DNA from: an uncultured Muribaculaceae bacterium
Lineage (GTDB): Bacteria > Bacteroidota > Bacteroidia > Bacteroidales > Muribaculaceae
NCBI GenBank assembly: GCA_910584055.1
Contig: CAJTZS010000047.1
Span: 1-31,131, forward strand
Reading direction: 5' to 3'
DNA: 31,131 bases
A program made the position numbers and the translations under genes. Within the stretch, counting starts at the first letter, position 1, and every line of letters starts with the position of its first letter. Below are positions 25,741 through 31,131 of this stretch, one piece after another. The notes beneath the pieces were generated by a model. The model searched no databases. It saw only the letters and a program-made list of their open reading frames with translations, and was not told the DNA's origin.

Positions 25741-28700
25741 TTAGAAAGTAGTAATATTAAGGCCTATCATAAATGTTTTGGCCAAAGGATAGGTGCCGTA
25801 ATCCTCACCGGGGGTAAGAGCGTTGGAAGAGCGCAAACTTACTTCCGGGTTATAACCTGAATATTTGGTCCAAGTTGCGAGATTATTGGCAGAGAAGTAT
25901 ATACGGCATTTCTCTATATGAAGACGACTGAGCCATTTCTTGGGAAGAGTATAACCTATTGCAAGATTCTGGAGGCGCAAATAAGAGCCGTCTTCAACAT
26001 GCCATGTTGAAGTACGGGCATTATAACCTGTTTGCTTGCGGTTGGCCCGGTTCGTATTGCCGTCACCTGGATTGGCAGCCGATTGCCAACGATTAAGTGA
26101 AGCAACAGTTCCATTGGTATTCCCCTCCAGATTATCGAGGTAACGTCGGTTCAAGTTAAGGATTTCATTCCCGTACACACCTTGAAAGGCAAAAGACAGG
26201 TCTACACCCTTCCACGAAACCTGACCATTGAAACCATACGTGAAGTCGGGCATATAGTTACCGACCGCGACACGGTCGGTGTTAACATCAAGGACACCAT
26301 CCCCGTTGACATCTACAAACTTGAAATCACCGGGACGGGCGTTGTCGAAGTGGGGATATGCACGAAGCTCCTCCTCATTCCTGAAGATACCGTCCTGGAC
26401 AAGGAGATAATAACTGCCGATCGGCTTGCCGACTTCCGTTATATAATATGCATGTTCCACCGAACCAGAAGATATTATCGGAGCATTGTTCTGACCGAGT
26501 TCTTTCACTTCGTTCCAGTTCTTTGCCCATGTCACGTTGAAGCTGTAAGCAAAGCCATTGCTATACGAATGTTTTGAACTTAGTGAAAGCTCGACACCAT
26601 GGTTATTCACCTTACCTATGTTCATGAGCGTTGTTCCATATCCGGTCGGTCGTGGCACGAGCACCTTCTGAAGCATGTCATGAGTGTCGGCATTGTAATA
26701 TTCTCCCGAGAATGTCAGGTAACCATTAAAAGCCCTCAGATCCAGACCCACGTTTATCATGCTCGTTTTTTCCCAAGTCAAATCCGGATTATCCACGGAT
26801 GTGGGTTTATAACCGCTTACGAGAGACCCGCTTCCAGAACCCAGAATATAATCTTCTATACCCATAGTGGAGAGATGTTCGTAGTTGCCGATATTAAAGT
26901 TACCTGTTTCGCCATAGCTGAACCTAATTTTACCATCGTCGAGCCAACTGAGAGCCGATACATTACGGAAGAAATCTTCTGCGGTGAAACGCCAGGCAGC
27001 AGACGCAGAAGGGAAGTATCCCCATCGGTTATTCTTGCCGAAACGTGATGACCCGTCAGCGCGGATTGCCGCCGACAACATGTATTTACCGTCGTAGGCA
27101 TACTGAGCGCGGGCAAGATACGAAGCCAACGACCATTGGGTTGTCTTCGACGTTCCATCAGCAACCGTTCCTCCGGTTATAGTCTGAATATAGTCATTAG
27201 GATAATCCGTCGCTTTCACCCATACACCCTTGTATGTCTCTTTCTGCGCGGACTGCACTACAACTGCGTTGATACTGTGCGCACCGAAATCACGATTCCA
27301 TGTGAGCTGGTTCTCCACAAGCCAGTTGTAGTAACTGCCGGTTGAAGCTTCTGCGACAGGGTTCGACGGCTTGTCAAAATTATCTTTCCCAATCAACGGC
27401 AATGTCGATGGACGATAAGTTTCATTATTCGCGCCATAATAATTACCGCCGAAAGATGTCTGGAATTTAAATCCACGACCGAAGTCAAAACCGAGATACG
27501 CACGCCCAGTGAAACTGAAGCGAGTAACCTTGTCTTTATTAAGCGCAGCCAATGCGACAGGGTTAAGCACCTCGTTATGTTGATAATCATTACCTATGCG
27601 CCAATAACCGTTCCCTTGCCAGTTATATGACCCGTCTTCATTATAAACAGGCCATATGGGACAAGACACTAATGCGGACTGGACCACACCACCACTTGAA
27701 TATGAACCGGAAGCATTCACCCTGGCACTTTCAGAATAAGAAGGAGACATGTTTACTCCATATGAAAGACGTTGGTATTTACCATCAACATTTCCCCTGA
27801 ATGAATATTTCTTATAATCTGAATTGATTATAACTCCTTCTTTATTAAGATAATTGGCGGAGATGAAATAATTGGTGTCTCCAGACTTGCCACTTACTGC
27901 CAAGTTATGATTGTGTGAGACCCCAGTACGAAATATTTCATCCTGCCAATCAGTATCGGTAAGCCCGGCAATTCCTTGAAGGTAAGGTTCCAATTCAATA
28001 GGATAATTTGAATATGATTCCGGGCGGCTACCATTGGCGGCTGTGCCGCCGGGATGTAGATCCAGATATGCGTTAGTGTGAGCTTCCGATGAAATTGCCG
28101 CATACTGATAGGCATTCATCATATCAATTTTTTTCGAAACTCTGTCCCAGGAAACCCACCCGTCATAGGAAACAGAGGCGCGTTCCGTAGTACCTTTCTT
28201 CGTGGTAATGATAATAACACCATTCGAGCCGCGGCTTCCATAGATAGCTGCCGCCGATGCATCCTTCAACACCTCAAGACTTTCTATGTCGTTAGGGTTT
28301 ACATTGCTGAGCCCGTTTTCCATAGGCACACCGTCGACAATATAAAGGGGATCGTTACCGGCTGTTGCGGAACTTACCCCACGCACGCGGACCATAACGT
28401 TGTTACCTTCCGGGTCACCGGATGTTTGCATCACAGACACACCGGGCATCTTGCCGGCCATTGACTGGCGGAAATCACTTGAAGGCAAATTTGCCATGTC
28501 CTCAGCCTTGATTTGGGAGATGGCGGTAGACACATCCCGTTTCTTCTGAACTCCATAGCCCACAACGACTACCTCGTTCAGGACGGATGTGTTTTCAGAA
28601 AGTGTTACGTCAATTTTACCGCGGCCGTTGACTGCCACTTCTTTTGTTTCGTAACCGACATAACTGAAAATTAACGTTCCGTCTGAAGGCACACTGATAA

Positions 28701-28944
28701 GCGTATAATTACCGTCAAGATCGGTAGCTGCGCCTACACTTGAGCCTTTCACCAAGACAGTCGCGCCAATCAACGGCTCGCCTGTTTCATCTGCCACAAC
28801 CCCGGAAATATCAACGGTTGCGGGCTTTGCCTGCGCCACAGCAATTATAGTCGATGAGACCAACATTGCCGCCAGCAGAAAACTTCGTAATAGATTCATA
28901 CGGATTAAATCGGTTACCATGGTTCCTGCTGATAACATTTTCAT
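25741..28944 (-). CDS. SusC/RagA family TonB-dependent outer-membrane transporter
   Basis: Outer-membrane importer energised by TonB. After the signal peptide comes a carboxypeptidase-like regulatory domain (VDISGVVADETGEPLIGATV, about 45-130), then VVVVGYGVQKKRDV, the plug with GVPMENGLSNVNPNDIESL and ASAAAIYGSRGSNGVIIITTKKG, and a beta-barrel ending in the terminal Phe of KTFMIGLNITTF. The length of 1067 is normal for the family. The ATG at 28944 is the first in frame; MNLLRSFLLAAMLVSSTIIAVAQ from 28899 is the more canonical signal peptide, so the true start may be 45 nt further in. It heads a six-gene operon with all gaps of 31 nt or less, driven from 29265 through a long structured leader. 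Confidence 0.96.
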   Translation of the reverse strand: MKMLSAGTMVTDLIRMNLLRSFLLAAMLVSSTIIAVAQAKPATVDISGVVADETGEPLIGATVLVKGSSVGAATDLDGNYTLISVPSDGTLIFSYVGYETKEVAVNGRGKIDVTLSENTSVLNEVVVVGYGVQKKRDVSTAISQIKAEDMANLPSSDFRQSMAGKMPGVSVMQTSGDPEGNNVMVRVRGVSSATAGNDPLYIVDGVPMENGLSNVNPNDIESLEVLKDASAAAIYGSRGSNGVIIITTKKGTTERASVSYDGWVSWDRVSKKIDMMNAYQYAAISSEAHTNAYLDLHPGGTAANGSRPESYSNYPIELEPYLQGIAGLTDTDWQDEIFRTGVSHNHNLAVSGKSGDTNYFISANYLNKEGVIINSDYKKYSFRGNVDGKYQRLSYGVNMSPSYSESARVNASGSYSSGGVVQSALVSCPIWPVYNEDGSYNWQGNGYWRIGNDYQHNEVLNPVALAALNKDKVTRFSFTGRAYLGFDFGRGFKFQTSFGGNYYGANNETYRPSTLPLIGKDNFDKPSNPVAEASTGSYYNWLVENQLTWNRDFGAHSINAVVVQSAQKETYKGVWVKATDYPNDYIQTITGGTVADGTSKTTQWSLASYLARAQYAYDGKYMLSAAIRADGSSRFGKNNRWGYFPSASAAWRFTAEDFFRNVSALSWLDDGKIRFSYGETGNFNIGNYEHLSTMGIEDYILGSGSGSLVSGYKPTSVDNPDLTWEKTSMINVGLDLRAFNGYLTFSGEYYNADTHDMLQKVLVPRPTGYGTTLMNIGKVNNHGVELSLSSKHSYSNGFAYSFNVTWAKNWNEVKELGQNNAPIISSGSVEHAYYITEVGKPIGSYYLLVQDGIFRNEEELRAYPHFDNARPGDFKFVDVNGDGVLDVNTDRVAVGNYMPDFTYGFNGQVSWKGVDLSFAFQGVYGNEILNLNRRYLDNLEGNTNGTVASLNRWQSAANPGDGNTNRANRKQTGYNARTSTWHVEDGSYLRLQNLAIGYTLPKKWLSRLHIEKCRIYFSANNLATWTKYSGYNPEVSLRSSNALTPGEDYGTYPLAKTFMIGLNITTF

Positions 28945-29258
28945 GATGGGTTAGTCAATACAAAAGCGTAGGAACCTTACTATTGCCGTTCCCTTCTGAG
29001 GCTCTCGCATTGCCCAACTGTGTAGAACGGCAACGTGTAGAGCCTACGCTTGTATATGCAATCAATACACCCAGACTTTCTCCCGAAAGCCGGGGGTGTT
29101 TGGGAATTACATATCCACGCGCATCTACCGTTGCTACGCTCCTGACACAGTTTAGAAATTTGCGAGATTTCAGAAGTCAAGAACAAGCGTAAGTAAACGC
29201 TATGATAAAATGTCCACATCCCGCCCGCAAGCCCTCAACCGGGCTCCACAAACGGTCT
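28945..29258 (-). ncRNA. structured 5' leader of the SusC operon, candidate cis-regulatory RNA
   Basis: About 314 nt lie between the predicted start of transcription and the first SusC ATG. In transcript order it contains AGCCC/GGGCT (29230-29245), AGCGT/ACGCT (29186-29201), a strong hairpin with ACACCC/GGGTGT outer and CTTTC/GAAAG inner stems (29067-29099), and a nested pair: outer CCTACGCTTGTA/TACAAAAGCGTAGG (28959-28972 with 29043-29054) enclosing TTGCCGTTC/GAACGGCAA (28983-28991 with 29025-29033). The last stem ends about 14 nt before the start codon, close enough to affect translation. No known riboswitch class was recognised. Two frames happen to stay open for more than 70 codons, but neither encodes a recognisable protein. 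Confidence 0.6.
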
Positions 29259-29264
29259 GCGATG

Positions 29265-29295
29265 CAAAAATATGAATAGTAAATGAATTATCCAA
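29265..29295 (-). promoter_or_regulatory. SusC operon promoter
   Basis: On the minus strand TTG (29293-29295) precedes TATTTTTG (29265-29272) by exactly 20 nt, matching TTG-N20-TAnnTTTG. It lies in an AT-rich stretch and points toward SusC. The transcript should start near 29258. Confidence 0.75.
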
Positions 29296-29326
29296 TTAAA
29301 ATTTGTTAAAATATTTCCTTACTGTA

Positions 29327-29376
29327 AACCGCCATTCGATGCGGTTCTTGTATCGTTCGCCGGCGAGCAGGAGCGG
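29327..29376. repeat. dispersed repeat fragment, copy 2
   Basis: Holds the same AACCGCCATTCGATGCG block (29327-29343) and AGCAGGAGCGG (29366-29376) as copy 1 near 18744-18824, in the same orientation but about 30 bp shorter. On the minus strand one frame reads SPLLLAGERYKNRIEWRF, ending about 12 codons later. This looks like the tail of a decayed, repeated sequence. The rest of 29377-29520 shows no gene. Confidence 0.6.
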
Positions 29377-29523
29377 TGAGGGGAAATTAGGTTTGTTGGG
29401 TGCATCGGGAGTTTAAAGTCATTCTGATAGTCCAATATCGAGCTTTGACTGCCCGGCAATACACAAAATAATACCATAGTTGATCATATCCATTGTTCCA
29501 CGGTACTTTTTCGTGCTCAATTC

Positions 29524-29554
29524 TTGGATGCTACAATTATTATCATTACATTTG
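29524..29554 (+). promoter_or_regulatory. promoter of the plus-strand ATPase gene
   Basis: TTG (29524-29526), 20 nt, then TACATTTG (29547-29554) fits the Bacteroidetes consensus exactly. The predicted start of transcription near 29561 leaves about 10 nt before the ATG at 29571 and rules out the in-frame upstream ATG at 29493. Confidence 0.78.
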
Positions 29555-29570
29555 TGCAAAAGATAAACTC

Positions 29571-31004
29571 ATGGTTAAACAACTGATAGCACGCCAACGG
29601 GAATGTGCAGAACTACAAAAAGCGCTTGACTCTGACGAATCCGAGTTTGTGACAGTGTGTGGGCGCAGACGAATAGGCAAGACATTCCTTGTTGAACAAT
29701 TTTTTGACGGGAAATATGATTTCAAATATGTCGGTGGACACAACAAGAGGACAAGAGACCAGCTCAATGCATTTGCAAGAGCCATCCATATTTACAGCGG
29801 TAGACCGCAGATGCAGTTCTCCGATTGGTATCAGGCATTCAACGCTTTGGAAGATTACTTGTCCTCTTTCGGGAACGACCGCAGAATTGTGGTCTTCATT
29901 GACGAGATGCCCTGGATGGATACAAAAAGGTCAAATTTTGTAACCGCCCTTGAATCGTTCTGGAACGGTTGGGCTGTCGGCAGACGGAACATCCTGCTTG
30001 TCGCCACGGGGTCTGCAACATCCTGGATGACTGACAAACTCCTTAAAAACCGGGGAGGACTATACAACCGTATCCGGAGCCGCATATACATACGCCCTTT
30101 CACTCTTAGGGAAACCGAAGAGTTCCTTTCCGCAAATTCATTCTCTTGGGACAGATATCAGATTCTCCAGAGCTATATGTTCACCGGGGGCGTTCCATTC
30201 TATCTGAAGATGCTTGACGTAAAGCTGAGCCTCGCCCAGAACATAGATACTCTTTGCTTCAATGAAAATGGTCAGATGAAGGAGGAATTCGATGAGCTTT
30301 ACAACGCAATATTTCCTGGGGCGGACTCATACATAGAAGTTGCAAAAGTTCTCGCAGGAAATCGGAATGGTCTTACAAGAAAAGAAATATCGGCAAAAAC
30401 CAGATTGAGCGGGGCATTCTTGACACGAGTCTTGAAAAACCTTGAGCGATGCAATTTCATAGACAAGACCAATTTATTCGGGAATCGCAGGACGGAAGCA
30501 ATCTATAGGATGGTGGACTATTTTACCCTATTCTATTTCAAATTCATAGAGGGTAATCTTGCCAAGGATGAATGTTGGTGGACACATCATATCGAATCAA
30601 GGAGCATATCGTCATGGATGGGACTTACTTTCGAGCTAATATGTATGGGGCATCACAACCAGATAAAAAGGGCTCTCGGTGTGTCGGGAATGGCTACCTC
30701 TGTCTCCACATGGAGGTGCAAGACAGACGAAGAATCCGGAACACCGGGTGCCCAGATAGACCTTATCATTGAAAGATCCGACCGTATAATCCACCTGTGC
30801 GAGCTGAAATTCAGTCAGGAGCCTTACAAACTGACGAAGGACTATGCTGAAAAGATCAGAAGCCGTAGTTGGCTTTTCAAGACAAAAACAAAAACAAAGA
30901 AATCTGTAGTTAATACATTCGTGACAACTTTCGGTCTGGGAACCGGGAAAAATCACAGTATAGTCCATAGCGAGGTCACTATGAATGACCTTTTCAACTC
31001 ATAA
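29571..31004 (+). CDS. AAA ATPase with C-terminal DUF234 nuclease-like domain
   Basis: P-loop ATPase of unknown function, from a family widespread in bacteria and archaea. From the ATG at 29571 (477 residues) the Walker A motif is GRRRIGKT at 31-38 and Walker B is VVFIDE at 107-112, followed by PWMD. A sensor-like ATGSATSWM, a winged-helix region (LTRKEISAKTRLSGAFLTRVLKNLE) and a C-terminal domain with QIDLIIE and HLCELKF follow; D and E-x-K there match a PD-(D/E)XK nuclease fold. The in-frame ATG at 29493 lies upstream of the promoter and is rejected. It is the only intact plus-strand gene here and faces away from the SusC operon. Such genes are often transferred and may act in defence or regulation, but nothing here shows which. 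Confidence 0.85.
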   Translation: MVKQLIARQRECAELQKALDSDESEFVTVCGRRRIGKTFLVEQFFDGKYDFKYVGGHNKRTRDQLNAFARAIHIYSGRPQMQFSDWYQAFNALEDYLSSFGNDRRIVVFIDEMPWMDTKRSNFVTALESFWNGWAVGRRNILLVATGSATSWMTDKLLKNRGGLYNRIRSRIYIRPFTLRETEEFLSANSFSWDRYQILQSYMFTGGVPFYLKMLDVKLSLAQNIDTLCFNENGQMKEEFDELYNAIFPGADSYIEVAKVLAGNRNGLTRKEISAKTRLSGAFLTRVLKNLERCNFIDKTNLFGNRRTEAIYRMVDYFTLFYFKFIEGNLAKDECWWTHHIESRSISSWMGLTFELICMGHHNQIKRALGVSGMATSVSTWRCKTDEESGTPGAQIDLIIERSDRIIHLCELKFSQEPYKLTKDYAEKIRSRSWLFKTKTKTKKSVVNTFVTTFGLGTGKNHSIVHSEVTMNDLFNS

Positions 31005-31131
31005 AAATAAAAGTAGTTGATATCTTGAACGCTAAAACTTGTTCTTTTGGGCCGATTTGGCTTTGTCATTCAGTCGAATAGACATTAGAAATTCTTAAGT
31101 TGTTATATTCACGCACGTACGCGCGATGAAA

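Noticed and set aside
28980..29219. 79-codon minus-strand open frame in the SusC leader
   Set aside because: It lies within a strongly structured leader, overlaps another long open frame, and shows no recognisable domain. Treated as RNA, not as a protein gene.
29493..29570. 26-codon N-terminal extension of the ATPase gene
   Set aside because: The extension starts upstream of a consensus promoter, and the ATG at 29571 gives the usual family N-terminus.
1..31131. CRISPR arrays, tRNA or rRNA genes
   Set aside because: No regularly spaced identical repeats, tRNA cloverleaf with a CCA-type end, or conserved rRNA segments were found on either strand.

Overview
The window looks like a chromosomal segment of a gut-type Bacteroidota, order Bacteroidales. 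The supporting signs are a SusC/SusD pair, a type III glutamine synthetase, the DapL (aminotransferase) lysine route, many lipoproteins, and promoters of the Bacteroidetes form TTG-N20-TAnnTTTG without Shine-Dalgarno sites. A Muribaculaceae-like host is plausible but cannot be fixed from the sequence alone. Every intact gene except the last is on the minus strand, so transcription runs from high to low coordinates.

Layout. (1) 66-4715, housekeeping and stress: nhaA, bcp, lepA and a membrane-anchored zinc peptidase, with a clear terminator and promoter around lepA. (2) 4827-13459, a five-gene carbohydrate cluster transcribed GH28-like, heparinase II/III-like lyase, GH97, GH43, GH88. Lyase plus GH88 implies an acidic (uronate-containing) polysaccharide, trimmed of neutral side sugars by GH43 and GH97. 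No SusC/SusD or regulator accompanies it here. Its upstream intergenic stretch holds a 140-bp imperfect palindrome. (3) 13853-18190: glnN, then the overlapping dapF-dapL pair (lysine and cell-wall diaminopimelate). (4) 18191-18963: mostly non-coding, with a 60-codon remnant of a DUF4143-type ATPase, a repeat fragment and a near-perfect long hairpin. (5) 18964-28944, a tightly packed six-gene operon: SusC, SusD, an FN3/PKD/PQQ-propeller lipoprotein, a metallo-beta-lactamase-fold lipoprotein, a glycerophosphodiester phosphodiesterase and a GlpT/UhpT-type organophosphate antiporter. (6) 28945-29570: a structured leader of about 310 nt with its promoter, a second copy of the repeat fragment, and a divergent promoter. 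(7) 29571-31004: an intact AAA ATPase with a DUF234-like nuclease domain, on the plus strand.

The most interesting system is region 5. It is built like a polysaccharide-utilization locus, but its enzymes point to phosphodiesters. I infer capture and import of a glycerophosphodiester-containing compound (teichoic-acid fragments or deacylated phospholipids are candidates), periplasmic cleavage to glycerol-3-phosphate, and uptake by the antiporter. It has its own promoter and a long structured leader, and it is bracketed by ATPase genes (one dead, one alive) and by two copies of a related repeat, which suggests an acquired cassette. The substrate is inferred, not shown.
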